In this document: one piece after another, positions 54,463-63,945 of the stretch
How positions within the stretch are numbered: position 1 is the first letter of the stretch
Layout: the number at the start of each line of letters is the position of its first letter
Source of the DNA: an uncultured bacterium
GTDB taxonomy: Bacteria > Vulcanimicrobiota > Xenobia > Xenobiales > Xenobiaceae
Reading direction: 5' to 3'
Assembly (NCBI GenBank): GCA_934636825.1
Contig: CAKUBG010000001.1
Coordinates: 286,264 to 350,263, forward strand
DNA: 64,000 nt
Notes under the pieces: model-generated
Databases searched by the model: none
Told to the model about the DNA's origin: nothing
The model's input: the letters and a program-made list of their open reading frames with translations, nothing else
Made by a program: the position numbers and the translations under genes

Positions 54463-57225
54463 TTGGTTATGGAAGAAAAACGCCAGAAGATAGTTTCTAT
54501 GCCTATTGAAGAGGGCATGAAAGAAGCTTATGTAGATTACGCTATGAGCGTTATTATAGCCAGAGCTCTTCCCGATGTGCGCGACGGTTTTAAACCTGTA
54601 CACAGGCGCATTATCTATACTATGTTTGAAGAGCGCATAACTCCTGATAAGAAATTTCGCAAGTCAGCTTCTACTGTAGGAAATGTTCTGGCTCGCTATC
54701 ATCCTCATGGAGACTCTTCCGTATACGATGCTATGGTGCGTTTGGCTCAGCCTTTTAATATGCGTTATCCGCTGGTAGCTCCGCAAGGAAACTTTGGTTC
54801 TATTGATGGAGATTCGCCGGCTCATATGCGCTATACGGAAGCCAAATTGGCCCGTATTTCCATGGAAATGATCCGTGATTTAGGAAAAAATACGGTTGAT
54901 TGGCGTCCCAACTTTGACAACTCCACCCAGGAACCGGTAGTTTTACCCGCTCTTTTGCCCAATTTAATTATTAACGGTTCTGAAGGTATTGCCGTAGGTA
55001 TGGCTACAAAAATACCTCCGCACAATTTGCGTGAAGTTATCAATGGTATTTTGGCTTACTTAGATAATCCGGAAATTAGTTTAGATGAGCTTATGCTTTA
55101 TATTCCCGGTCCGGATTTTCCCACTGGAGCTGTAATTTGTGGCCAAAATGGTATTCGCGATGCCTATTTGTCGGGACGTGGCAGTATAAAAGTGCGTTCG
55201 GTAACTTCTTTTGAAGAAGTGCGCCCTGGCAAGCAAGCTATTATTGTTACTGAAATTCCTTATCAGGTGAATAAGGCCAGAATGGTCGAAGAAATTGCCG
55301 CCAAAGTAAACGACGGAACCTTGACTGGCATTACCGATTTGCGTGACGAGTCTAGCCGCAAAGGCATTCGTATTGTGATAGAACTGGCTGCTAATGCCAA
55401 TGCTAAGGTTGTCCTCAATCGTTTGTTGACTCATACTCGCTTGCAATCAAATTACAGCGTTATTATGTTGGCTTTGGTCAATGACGTTCCGCGTTTGCTC
55501 ACTTTGAAAGAAGTTTTGTCTTGCTATATTGAGCACAGGCGCAGCGTGGTGCGCAGACGTACTCAGTACGAACTTGACAAAGCTTTGGCTCGCGATCATA
55601 TTGTCCAAGCTATTTTAGAATCTCTCAATCATATCGATGAAATAATAGAGCTGATTGAAAATTCTTCCGACGCTGATAGAGCCAGAATCAGTTTAATGGA
55701 ACGCTACAATTTTAGTGAGATTCAGGCCCAGGCTATTTTGGATATGCGTTTGCAAAAACTGACCGGCTTAGAATACGAGAAGTTTTCGGCAGAGCATGAC
55801 AACTTACTCAAAACTATCGCTTATTGCCAAGGTCTTTTAGCTGACGTACACAAGTTAGATGGCGTTATAAAAGATGAATTGTTGCAAGTTCAAGCTCGCT
55901 ACTCCGACGCTAGAAGGACACGTATTCTTTCTTCAGAGGGTGAAGAAATCGATATCGAAGATTTGATCAGCAACGAGCAAATGGTAGTCACTATTTCTGG
56001 TAGTGGCTATGCTAAGCGTGTCAGTCTCTCCCAATACAGAATTCAAGGACGAGGAGGCCGCGGACGTAGTTCTCTCAAGTTGAAAGCTGACGACTCTTTA
56101 GAGCAGCTCTTTACTTGTCGAGCTCATGACGTATTGCTTTTCTTTACCAACAAAGCCAGAGTTTATCGCTTGAAAGTTTACGAATTGCCCAGCAATAAGC
56201 GAGCTTCCATGGGCACTGCCTTAGTCAATTTGCTAAGTTTGGAACCCTGTGAAAAAGTTGTGGCTGTAATTCCTTTAGAATCTTCGCTCACTCAGGGTAG
56301 TATTGTTACCATTACAAACTACGGCTATGTAAAGAGAACTTCTTTAAGTCAGTTTTTGCGTGTCCCTTCTAAAGGCAAAAAAGCTCTTATTATAAGAGAA
56401 GGCGACGAGTTAGCTACAGCCATATACTCAGCCTCAGGCTTGGAAGAAAACGTTGATTCTGGTGAAGTTGCTGAAGCAGAAGTTGATGACGATTCTTTAC
56501 TTGAGTCCGAGTCAGCTCAAGATTCGAAAGTTGAAACCGAATTTGAAGAAAATGAAGACGATAATGTCTCTAGCGGACATTCACTCTTTATTGTTACTAA
56601 GAATGGTCGCGTCTTGCGCTTCTCAGAAGAATCAGTACGCCAACAGGGACGAACTGCTATAGGTGTTAAGAGTATATCTTTGCGCACTGAAGATAAAATA
56701 GCCGCTTTGGCTTCCGATACTCACGGCAATGAATTAGTAATTATTACCGAAAATGGCTTTGGCAAGCGCATGAAGCTTGACGAATTTAACGTCAAAGGCA
56801 GACGCGGTCAAGGTGTGATAGGCATAACTATAAATGAGAAGATTGGCCCTGTAGCTGCTGCTCTTATGGTGGGAGCGCAGGATCAGATTATGATTTCTAC
56901 TTCTCAAGGTGTAGTGGTGCGTATTTCCGTAAAAGGTATCGGTTTGCGCCATCGCAGTGCCGGCGGTGTCAAAGTTATCAATGTTGCCGAAGGAGACAAA
57001 GTAATTAGAGCTTCTTATGTAGTAACTAAGGATGAAGACGAAGATCAAATTCCTCTTGAAGAAGAACTTGAGGGAGTTACTGCCTTAGGTACGGAAAATT
57101 CGCAAGAATCTCTCGATGAAGCTGACGAGGCTCTTCATGAAGGCGAAGCTTATGATGATTTTTATGAGAATTTGCCGGAAGAGAGCTTTTCCGAATCGGA
57201 AGAAGATTCTTCAGAGGAAGACTGA
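54463..57225 (+). CDS. gyrA: DNA gyrase subunit A, full length
   Basis: At 920 residues it has the same core as its neighbour (RYHPHGDSSVYDAMVRLAQPF, catalytic tyrosine in HMRYTEAKL) plus the C-terminal DNA-wrapping domain. This domain includes the GyrA box QGRGGRGRSS and repeats such as YVKRTSLSQF, GRVLRFSEESVRQQGRTAIGVK, GFGKRMKLDEF and GVVVRISVKGIGLRHRSAGGVK. An acidic insertion of about 45 residues (near 665-705) lies between two blades, and a strongly acidic tail ends the protein, which may tune wrapping. Confidence 0.96.
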   Translation: MVMEEKRQKIVSMPIEEGMKEAYVDYAMSVIIARALPDVRDGFKPVHRRIIYTMFEERITPDKKFRKSASTVGNVLARYHPHGDSSVYDAMVRLAQPFNMRYPLVAPQGNFGSIDGDSPAHMRYTEAKLARISMEMIRDLGKNTVDWRPNFDNSTQEPVVLPALLPNLIINGSEGIAVGMATKIPPHNLREVINGILAYLDNPEISLDELMLYIPGPDFPTGAVICGQNGIRDAYLSGRGSIKVRSVTSFEEVRPGKQAIIVTEIPYQVNKARMVEEIAAKVNDGTLTGITDLRDESSRKGIRIVIELAANANAKVVLNRLLTHTRLQSNYSVIMLALVNDVPRLLTLKEVLSCYIEHRRSVVRRRTQYELDKALARDHIVQAILESLNHIDEIIELIENSSDADRARISLMERYNFSEIQAQAILDMRLQKLTGLEYEKFSAEHDNLLKTIAYCQGLLADVHKLDGVIKDELLQVQARYSDARRTRILSSEGEEIDIEDLISNEQMVVTISGSGYAKRVSLSQYRIQGRGGRGRSSLKLKADDSLEQLFTCRAHDVLLFFTNKARVYRLKVYELPSNKRASMGTALVNLLSLEPCEKVVAVIPLESSLTQGSIVTITNYGYVKRTSLSQFLRVPSKGKKALIIREGDELATAIYSASGLEENVDSGEVAEAEVDDDSLLESESAQDSKVETEFEENEDDNVSSGHSLFIVTKNGRVLRFSEESVRQQGRTAIGVKSISLRTEDKIAALASDTHGNELVIITENGFGKRMKLDEFNVKGRRGQGVIGITINEKIGPVAAALMVGAQDQIMISTSQGVVVRISVKGIGLRHRSAGGVKVINVAEGDKVIRASYVVTKDEDEDQIPLEEELEGVTALGTENSQESLDEADEALHEGEAYDDFYENLPEESFSESEEDSSEED

Positions 57226-57267
57226 AAAAGCAGCCCTAGTCGATAGTTTCTAACAATCGTTTTTCTT

Positions 57268-57300
57268 ATAAGAGCGCTGCTACAGCGCTCTTATTTTTTT
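57268..57300 (+). terminator. Terminator of the gyrB-gyrA-gyrA operon
   Basis: ATAAGAGCGCTG/CAGCGCTCTTAT with a 3-base loop and seven T. Confidence 0.9.
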
Positions 57301-57329
57301 GTGTGGAGTTTATAATTTCGGCAAAGACA

Positions 57330-58406
57330 ATGTATAAAGATAACTCTTTTTCATCGGAAGTCCGTTCGGAAATTACTCACAGTCATCCTAAAATGTGCTG
57401 CCGTCGCTATATTTTGGCTGCTTTTATGGAATCTGCCAGAACTTACCAAGTTTATGATGGCTCGGTTTTACGTTTTAATTCGTTAGATGTGGCCGGTTTT
57501 GCTATTAAAATTTTGCGCAGCTTTGATTTAGAATTTTTGTGGACTCGTTCAGCTTCTCCGTCAAGTGAAGAAAATGAGCAAGCAAATGTCGGAGAAAAAT
57601 GTCACTATATTATAAAGTTGATGGAAGAGCCAAAACTTGGCAGAATTAAACGTTGTTTGCAATTTCTTCGAGAAGATTTGCTGGATTTAGCTGATACTGA
57701 ACGAGATTTGCGTTTTTGGGTTTCGCCTGTCGGTCAAGCTAAAATTGACTTGAGCGCTGACGAAAGCAGTAAGAATGAGAGCAGTCTTGCTGGAGGTAAG
57801 ACTTTAACTTTAAATTTATGTTGTCGTCGCCATTGGTTGAGTGGGCTGTTTCTGACTTTTGGCTCAATAAGCGATCCGCATAAGGAGTATTGTTTAGAGT
57901 TGGCTTTACCAAGCCATGCTTTAGCTGAAAAAGCATCTGTTTGTCTGAGGCTTGACGGAGTAAAGCCTTCTATAAGCAAACGGCGCCGAACTTGGGTAGT
58001 AGCTTTAAAAAGAGCTTCCGACATAGCAGAAACTTTAAGTATTATGGGAGCAAATTCGGCAAGGCTAAACTTTGAGGAAGTTTTGGCTCTGAAAGAAACG
58101 CGCAACGATGTCAGAAGACGAGTAAATGCCGAGAGTGCCAATATGGCACGCTCTAGTTTAGCGTCTGTACGCCAAATAGGCTGTTTGCGTTTGTTGCAAA
58201 GAGAAGGAGTTTTGACTTCTTTGCCTCTAGATTTGCAAAATATAGCTTTGGCTAGATTGGATAATCCGGAAGCTTCTTTGCGCGAATTGGGAGCTATGTT
58301 TGAGCCTAGCATTCCTCGCACGACCTTGAGTCGCAAATTGGCTAAGTTAGAAGCGCTCAGTAAAGAACTGGGTGAGCCTAGTTCAGAAGATTTTGAAATT
58401 ATCTGA
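57330..58406 (+). CDS. whiA: WhiA-type DNA-binding protein
   Basis: WhiA controls division genes in Actinobacteria and Firmicutes. The 358 residues have the N-terminal LAGLIDADG-like fold (SEVRSEITHSHPKMCCRRYILAAFM) and the C-terminal helix-turn-helix: RRRVNAESANMARSSLASVRQIGCLRLL, LPLDLQNIALARLDNPEASLRELGAMFEPSIPRTTLSRKLAKL. This last part matches the family closely. The ATG is chosen over a GTG 27 bases earlier; neither has a good ribosome-binding site. WhiA is rare outside Gram-positive lineages and helps place the organism. Confidence 0.87.
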   Translation: MYKDNSFSSEVRSEITHSHPKMCCRRYILAAFMESARTYQVYDGSVLRFNSLDVAGFAIKILRSFDLEFLWTRSASPSSEENEQANVGEKCHYIIKLMEEPKLGRIKRCLQFLREDLLDLADTERDLRFWVSPVGQAKIDLSADESSKNESSLAGGKTLTLNLCCRRHWLSGLFLTFGSISDPHKEYCLELALPSHALAEKASVCLRLDGVKPSISKRRRTWVVALKRASDIAETLSIMGANSARLNFEEVLALKETRNDVRRRVNAESANMARSSLASVRQIGCLRLLQREGVLTSLPLDLQNIALARLDNPEASLRELGAMFEPSIPRTTLSRKLAKLEALSKELGEPSSEDFEII

Positions 58407-58472
58407 CATTTGCGTGGCTGCTCTAATTAAGCAAAGGAAGAGCAGAAAAAATGCTAGAAAAACAGTACCAAG

Positions 58473-59567
58473 ATGACTATTTCTTTAAATAAATGTTTGT
58501 CTGAAATGATAAAAGCCGACGGATCGGATTTGCTTCTTTCTTCTGGATATCCGCCGGCTGTACGTCTTTACGGCCGTTTAGTACCTCTAAGTATGCCTGC
58601 CGTAGAGTCCGAAGAAATTGATGAAATTTTAAAAGAGGCTCTCACTGAATTAGAATATGAGCGCTTCCAAAATGAGTGCCATTTAGATTTTGCCTACGAA
58701 GAAGATGTGGAAGAGATTGGCCCGACGCGCTTTCGCTGCAATACATATATTCAAAGTCGCGGCTTGTCTGTTGTTTTTAGACTCATTCCCTGGACTCCGC
58801 CAACTATTGAAGAGTTGAACTTGCCGGAACAAATAGCCTCTTTAACTACCAACCGAAATGGTTTGGTTTTAGTTACCGGGCCTGCCGGTTGTGGTAAAAC
58901 TAGCACTTTGGCAGCCATGTGCCGTTATATAAATGACAATCGGGCTGTACATATGATTACGATAGAAGATCCTATTGAATATGTGCATACCAACAACATG
59001 GCCATGATAGTGCAACGTCAGGTTGGTGTTCATGTTTACAATTTTCAACGTGCTTTGACAGCAGCCTTGCGCGAAGATCCCGACGTTATTGTTATTGGGG
59101 AATTGCGCGACTTGGAAACTATTCAATTGGCAATAACGGCTGCCGAGACTGGTCACTTGGTTTTAGGCACTATGCACACTACTTCGGCTACTCACACTAT
59201 AAATCGCGTTATAAGTGCTTTCCCCGCCACGCAGCAATGGCAAGTGCGCACGATGTTGGCTGATAGTTTGAATGCTGTAATTTCACAGCAACTTTTGCCA
59301 AAAGCTGACGGCAAAGGTTTGGTACCGGCTGTAGAAATGATGCTCAATACCGAGGCTATAGCTAATATTATTCGTGAAAATAAGTGCCATCAGTTGGTGG
59401 GTATCATTGAAGCGGCCGCCAATAAAGGTATGCGTTTAATGGATAACGAGTTGTTGCGTTTGGTAGAAGAAGGCAAAGTCGACTACCAAGAAGCGCTCAA
59501 TCGTGGCCATGATAAGAAAGAATTAGGTTCGCGTTTAGATTTAAGTCGCAATAGGGGGCGTTTTTAA
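58473..59567 (+). CDS. PilT-type type IV pilus ATPase 1
   Basis: Hexameric secretion-type ATPase of 364 residues that retracts type IV pili in known systems. Walker A is GPAGCGKTSTLAAM, the Asp box ITIEDPIEYVH, Walker B VIVIGELRDLET and the His box GHLVLGTMHTTSA. The N-terminal domain starts LNKCLSEMIKADGSDLLLSSG. It is the more divergent of the pair and may be PilU-like. No pilin or assembly genes are nearby. Confidence 0.9.
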   Translation: MTISLNKCLSEMIKADGSDLLLSSGYPPAVRLYGRLVPLSMPAVESEEIDEILKEALTELEYERFQNECHLDFAYEEDVEEIGPTRFRCNTYIQSRGLSVVFRLIPWTPPTIEELNLPEQIASLTTNRNGLVLVTGPAGCGKTSTLAAMCRYINDNRAVHMITIEDPIEYVHTNNMAMIVQRQVGVHVYNFQRALTAALREDPDVIVIGELRDLETIQLAITAAETGHLVLGTMHTTSATHTINRVISAFPATQQWQVRTMLADSLNAVISQQLLPKADGKGLVPAVEMMLNTEAIANIIRENKCHQLVGIIEAAANKGMRLMDNELLRLVEEGKVDYQEALNRGHDKKELGSRLDLSRNRGRF

Positions 59568-59570
59568 GAT

Positions 59571-60638
59571 ATGCTGACTTTGGAAAAGTTGTTGCGCCAG
59601 GCTGTGGAAAAAGGTGCTTCCGATTTGCACATTCAGGAAAACAGCCGTCCCGCTTTACGTATTCAAGGCAAAATCCACTTTCTAGATATTGATGAACTCG
59701 ATGACGAAACTGTGGCCGATATGATTTTGCCCCTGATGAATGAGGAAGATTATCAAACTTTTCTCACTATGGGAGACGTCGATTTTGCCTATAATTGTCC
59801 CGGTTTATCGCGCTTTAGGGTCAACGCCTTTAACCATTACGGCGGACGCGGAGCCGTTTTTCGCGTAATTCCCAACGAAATACCTACTTTGAGCAAGTTA
59901 GGTTTGCCACAAGTTCTCAAGAATATTGCCGAATCTACCAAAGGTCTTGTGTTGGTTACCGGCCCAACCGGTTGTGGAAAGTCCACCACTTTGGCCGCTA
60001 TGCTCAACCATATCAACTGTACTCGCACAGATCATATTATTACTGTTGAAGATCCTATTGAATTTATCCACCCTATTGCCAAATCGTTTTTGGAACAACG
60101 CGAACTAGGTCGACATGCTCATAATTTTGCTGACGCTTTAAAAGCTTCTTTGCGTGAATCTCCTGATGTGCTTATGGTTGGTGAGATGCGCGATTTAGAT
60201 ACTATAAGCCAGGCTTTACGCGCAGCCGAAACGGGCCATTTAGTGCTGGCTACTTTACACACCAGTTCTGTAGCTCAGACTTTAGCTCGCATAGTAGATG
60301 TGTTTCCTCCTGAGGAACAGCCCCAGGTTAGATCTTTGCTTTCCGGATCGCTCAAAGCTATCGTTTGTCAACAGCTTGTTCCCAGATGTAACGGTGGCGG
60401 GCGAGTAGCGGCTATGGAAATAATGCTCATGAATAGCAGTATGTCAGGTATTATTCGTGAAGGAAAAACTTCGCAAATTCGCAGTTTCTTAATGATGGGA
60501 CGCTCCGAAGGTATGCAAACTTTAGATTTGCATTTAGCTTACTTATTGCATACCAGGCAAATTTCCATGAGCGTGGCCGAAGAATATTGTACTGATATTG
60601 AGGTTATAAAATACCACGATCAGCTTTTTGAAGACTAA
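59571..60638 (+). CDS. pilT: PilT-type type IV pilus ATPase 2
   Basis: 355 residues; starts 3 bases after the preceding paralogue. LEKLLRQAVEKGASDLHIQENSRPALRIQG is the typical PilT start; Walker A GPTGCGKSTTLAAML, Asp box ITVEDPIEFIH, Walker B VLMVGEMRDLDT, and GHLVLATLHTSSVAQTLARIVDVFPPEEQ follow, and the C-terminal end TSQIRSFLMMGRSEGMQTLD (compare AIRNLIREGK-type in PilT). This is the closer match to classical PilT. Confidence 0.92.
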   Translation: MLTLEKLLRQAVEKGASDLHIQENSRPALRIQGKIHFLDIDELDDETVADMILPLMNEEDYQTFLTMGDVDFAYNCPGLSRFRVNAFNHYGGRGAVFRVIPNEIPTLSKLGLPQVLKNIAESTKGLVLVTGPTGCGKSTTLAAMLNHINCTRTDHIITVEDPIEFIHPIAKSFLEQRELGRHAHNFADALKASLRESPDVLMVGEMRDLDTISQALRAAETGHLVLATLHTSSVAQTLARIVDVFPPEEQPQVRSLLSGSLKAIVCQQLVPRCNGGGRVAAMEIMLMNSSMSGIIREGKTSQIRSFLMMGRSEGMQTLDLHLAYLLHTRQISMSVAEEYCTDIEVIKYHDQLFED

Positions 60639-60660
60639 AATTAACTTAGTGTAGACAGAG

Positions 60661-61629
60661 ATGGAGCAAGAAGGAAAATTCTGTCAGTTGCGCCATATTT
60701 GCCGTTTTTGGCTTTTAGTTGTGGCTGAAGTAATCCGCAATTTTATTAGGGATGATTGTACCTTTTTGGCAGCAGGCATAGCTTTTTATGCTTTCCTTTC
60801 GCTCTTTCCCATGTGTTTAGTTTTAGTATCTTTTTTTAGTTGGATTTTTTCCATAGATTGGATCCATCAGCAAGTTATCACCGGCTTTTCTCAAATAAGC
60901 TCAGTTTCTTTGAAAGAATCTGGCGGTTTGGCCTATACAGTAGGACTGATTCAACAACTAATGCCTGCTACCAGCGAATGGGTAGAAAAAGAATTATCTG
61001 TTTTAGCCGATCATATTGGGCGCAATGTGATTATTTCTGTTATTTTGGGCTTATGGTCAGGTCGCCATATGTTTGTGTCTATGGAGTATAGTTTGCACCG
61101 TGTTTGGAATATGACTAATAGGCGCAACTGGTTTTCCAGCAATTTGGTAAGCATGTATCTTATTTTAGTTACCGGTTTAGCTTTTATAGCGCTTCTAACT
61201 TTTACCGGCTTAATGACTTTGGTGCAAAATGTTATCTCCAGCTTTGCTTTACCTTCATTTCTGGGTTTTTCTTTAGATCAGGCTTTAGTTTGGAATTGGA
61301 TAGTCTCTTGGATATTTGTACCTTTGGGGGCCAGTGTGCTGTTTTTAATGATGTATCGATTGTTACCGGCTGAATCTTTGCCTGTAGGTTACTTAATTCC
61401 GGGAGCCGTTTTTTCGGGCATAGCTTGGAAATTGTCCAGTTTGGCCTATTTAGAATATGGCGTTCGCTTCGGTCAAGTATCAGCTTTTTATGGATCTATT
61501 TGGTATTTAGTAGGTCTAATGACATGGCTTTATATTGTGGCTATCGTGTTTTTACTGGGAGCTGAAGTGGTTTATGCTTATGCTTATCAGCAAGAATTGC
61601 GCAGTGGTCAGCGCGTTTTGCCAGAGTAA
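60661..61629 (+). CDS. YihY/BrkB-family inner-membrane protein
   Basis: A 322-residue protein with about six membrane helices and the family motif DDCTFLAAGIAFYAFLSLFPMCLVLVSFFSW; LYIVAIVFLLGAEVVYAYAY is the conserved C-terminal segment. Long misannotated as RNase BN, its function is unknown, possibly envelope-related lipid handling. It begins with ATG 22 bases after pilT and may share its transcript. Confidence 0.9.
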   Translation: MEQEGKFCQLRHICRFWLLVVAEVIRNFIRDDCTFLAAGIAFYAFLSLFPMCLVLVSFFSWIFSIDWIHQQVITGFSQISSVSLKESGGLAYTVGLIQQLMPATSEWVEKELSVLADHIGRNVIISVILGLWSGRHMFVSMEYSLHRVWNMTNRRNWFSSNLVSMYLILVTGLAFIALLTFTGLMTLVQNVISSFALPSFLGFSLDQALVWNWIVSWIFVPLGASVLFLMMYRLLPAESLPVGYLIPGAVFSGIAWKLSSLAYLEYGVRFGQVSAFYGSIWYLVGLMTWLYIVAIVFLLGAEVVYAYAYQQELRSGQRVLPE

Positions 61630-61649
61630 ATTTTGTTATTCTTTCACTA

Positions 61650-62741
61650 CTAATCTGATTTCAATCCCGCACCACACATAGTTATCAAACAATCCGATAT
61701 AGGACCGTACAAACGGCAGTATTCTAAGTAGGCTGCATAGTTGGCTGCTGTGGTGTGCTCACAATATATGCCTTTAGCAGCTAAAGTATTTCTTGCCGAT
61801 AATATTTTATCTTCAGGAGCATGTACAAAGCTAATTTTATACTTTCTACTTATTTCTAAAATTTCGCGCCCTCTTTTGGGCTTACCTATAGCTATACCTT
61901 CTGCCATAGTAGGTTTAGGTGTTACAGAGGCCGGAAGTAAGCAATGACATTGCATGGCTTGAAACAAAGGATCGCAATTCTGGCTTTGCAAAGCGATAAT
62001 TTGTGGCATTTGATCTATCATGCCGCTGTGTACTAAATGTTCTAAAGCTGATACTGTTCCCAGAAACAGAGTGCCATTCCCAACAGGAATAACTAAATAG
62101 TGCGGAATTCGCTTAAGTTGTTCGAAAACTTCGTATATATAGGTTTTTGTGCCTTCATAAAATAATGGATTGTAAACGTGATTTGCGTAGTAAATTCCTT
62201 CTTTCTCAACTTTTTCTCTGCATACTTCGGCACAATTGTCTCGATTGCCGGGGACAACTGTGCACTTTGCTCCATGAGCTCTAATCATGGAAATTTTTTT
62301 GGGAGAAGTGTTTTCGGGAACAAATATCTCACATTCAATATTGGCTCTTGCGCAATAGGCTGCTATAGAGTTTCCGGCATTTCCACTACTATCTTGGGCA
62401 ACTTTGGTAACTCCGATAGATTTACAATGAGAAACTAGTACCACCGCACCTCGATCTTTAAAAGAAAGAGTTGGCATAAAATAATCCATTTTGAGGAGAA
62501 CATCATTATTTAAACGTACAATTGGCGTCATACCTTCACCCAATGAAACATTGCGCCAACTTTCGTCAGTCAGAGCCATAAACTTACGGTAGCGGAATAG
62601 GCTCCATTCTTTTTGATCAATATCATTTAAAGCAAATTTAGGTGGCTGGAAATCAAGTTTCCATAAACCGCCACAGCGGCATTTCGATCTTAATGAATTG
62701 ATGCTCTCTCTATTTCCGCATTCTGAGCAAATATAACGCAT
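61650..62741 (-). CDS. thrC: Threonine synthase
   Basis: PLP enzyme that converts O-phosphohomoserine to threonine. The 363 residues begin with a zinc-ribbon-like motif (CSECGN, CRCGG), followed by LSFKDRGAVVLVSH (the PLP lysine is K94), QDSSGNAGNSIAAYCARANIECEIFVPENTSPKKISMIRAHGA, VGNGTLFLGT and AEGIAIGKPKRG. The C-terminal TMCGAGLKSD is the phosphate end of the fold. A related PLP lyase is possible, but the zinc ribbon and order fit threonine synthase best. Confidence 0.85.
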   Translation of the reverse strand: MRYICSECGNRESINSLRSKCRCGGLWKLDFQPPKFALNDIDQKEWSLFRYRKFMALTDESWRNVSLGEGMTPIVRLNNDVLLKMDYFMPTLSFKDRGAVVLVSHCKSIGVTKVAQDSSGNAGNSIAAYCARANIECEIFVPENTSPKKISMIRAHGAKCTVVPGNRDNCAEVCREKVEKEGIYYANHVYNPLFYEGTKTYIYEVFEQLKRIPHYLVIPVGNGTLFLGTVSALEHLVHSGMIDQMPQIIALQSQNCDPLFQAMQCHCLLPASVTPKPTMAEGIAIGKPKRGREILEISRKYKISFVHAPEDKILSARNTLAAKGIYCEHTTAANYAAYLEYCRLYGPISDCLITMCGAGLKSD

Positions 62742-62898
62742 AATCCCTTCACTCTCAGTAAAAAAACGTTTACTTTGCCATTAGTGATATTGATAGGATT
62801 GTACTTTACCAGTTTATACATGACAAGGATTTACAGTTCAGTTAGCAAAATCGGCCGGGTCTTCAGCAATAAGTTTTAAGTGAGGTGGCAAAAAAGCT

Positions 62899-63843
62899 AT
62901 GCCAGAAAATACCGTTACCGACTATTCGAATAAGAACAACTGGTTGGCTTATCCCCAAGAAATAATTCATCCTGCCGATACGATCTATCTTTGTCCTACT
63001 TGCTATGCCCCAACAGAAGCTAATGCCCCTCTAATTTGTGATATAAACGACTCTTCTTTACGCACTAATGCGAAAAAATATGAGCGTTTGCAAGCTTCTG
63101 TTTTTACAAAATCTACTAATGTTTTTATACCGCTTTATCGCCAATGCAATGCTTTTAGTGCAGGTAAACTCAGCAAGCAAGAAGAGCTTAAGTTGTACGA
63201 AGGTGCTCCAAGAGAAGATATTTTTGCTGCTTTAGATTATTATTTTACCCATGTGAATAACGGCAGGCCTTTCATTTTAGCCGGTCACTCACAGGGTTCT
63301 TTAATGGCTCTCTATGTTTTGACTCTCTATTTTGCCAAGCACCAAGATTATTATAAGCGTATGGTTGCCGCTTATGTAATTGGTTTTGGCGTATTTGATG
63401 CCATCCTCCAAAGTTGTCCTTTCCTTAAAATGGCTCAAGGTGCCGATGATATTGGGGTTATTATTTCTTACAATACAGAAGGACCGGAAAACCTACAGGC
63501 AAAGAGCGTGCTTCTCTCTCCGGGAACAAGAGCTATCAATCCTTTGAACTGGCGCACCGATGATACTTATGCTCCTTTAAGCCTCAATAAAGGCTCGTTG
63601 CATATGGATAAGGGAGGTCATTGTGAAATAGGCGCTCCTTTGGCTGATGCTCAACTTTGTTTGGAACGAGGCACCGTTATTTGTCGCAGCTTGGAAAATC
63701 CCAAGGCCTACTATTCACGTCACGTATCCAGTTTTGGGCCGGCCAGTTTCCATTCTTTAGACTATAGCTTTTACTATGTAAATCTTCAGGAAAATATTGC
63801 TTTAAGGTTGAGTAAATATTTTGAAAAAAATGCTCAAAACTAA
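62899..63843 (+). CDS. DUF3089 alpha/beta-hydrolase-like protein
   Basis: 314 residues of the DUF3089 family. The start has DTIYLCPTCYAPTEAN, then RLQASVFTKSTNVFIPLYRQCN, the nucleophile elbow FILAGHSQGSLMALYV (catalytic Ser in GHSQG), YVIGFGV, and a C-terminal His in HSLDYSFYYVN. An esterase or lipase role is inferred; substrate unknown. No signal peptide is visible. GAGGTGG lies 12 bases upstream of the ATG. It is divergent from thrC, with about 157 bases between. Confidence 0.82.
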   Translation: MPENTVTDYSNKNNWLAYPQEIIHPADTIYLCPTCYAPTEANAPLICDINDSSLRTNAKKYERLQASVFTKSTNVFIPLYRQCNAFSAGKLSKQEELKLYEGAPREDIFAALDYYFTHVNNGRPFILAGHSQGSLMALYVLTLYFAKHQDYYKRMVAAYVIGFGVFDAILQSCPFLKMAQGADDIGVIISYNTEGPENLQAKSVLLSPGTRAINPLNWRTDDTYAPLSLNKGSLHMDKGGHCEIGAPLADAQLCLERGTVICRSLENPKAYYSRHVSSFGPASFHSLDYSFYYVNLQENIALRLSKYFEKNAQN

Positions 63844-63854
63844 GGCTCAATAAC

Positions 63855-63901
63855 TAAGAGCCCTGCAGAAATATTTTGGTTCAGCAGGGCTCTTAGCTAT
63901 T
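63855..63901 (+). terminator. Terminator after the DUF3089 gene
   Basis: TAAGAGCCCTGC/GCAGGGCTCTTA stem, then GCTATTTTTG. Confidence 0.8.
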
Positions 63902-63945
63902 TTTGCTAGTGCAAACAAACGTATTTATAAGATACTCAGCCAGAA

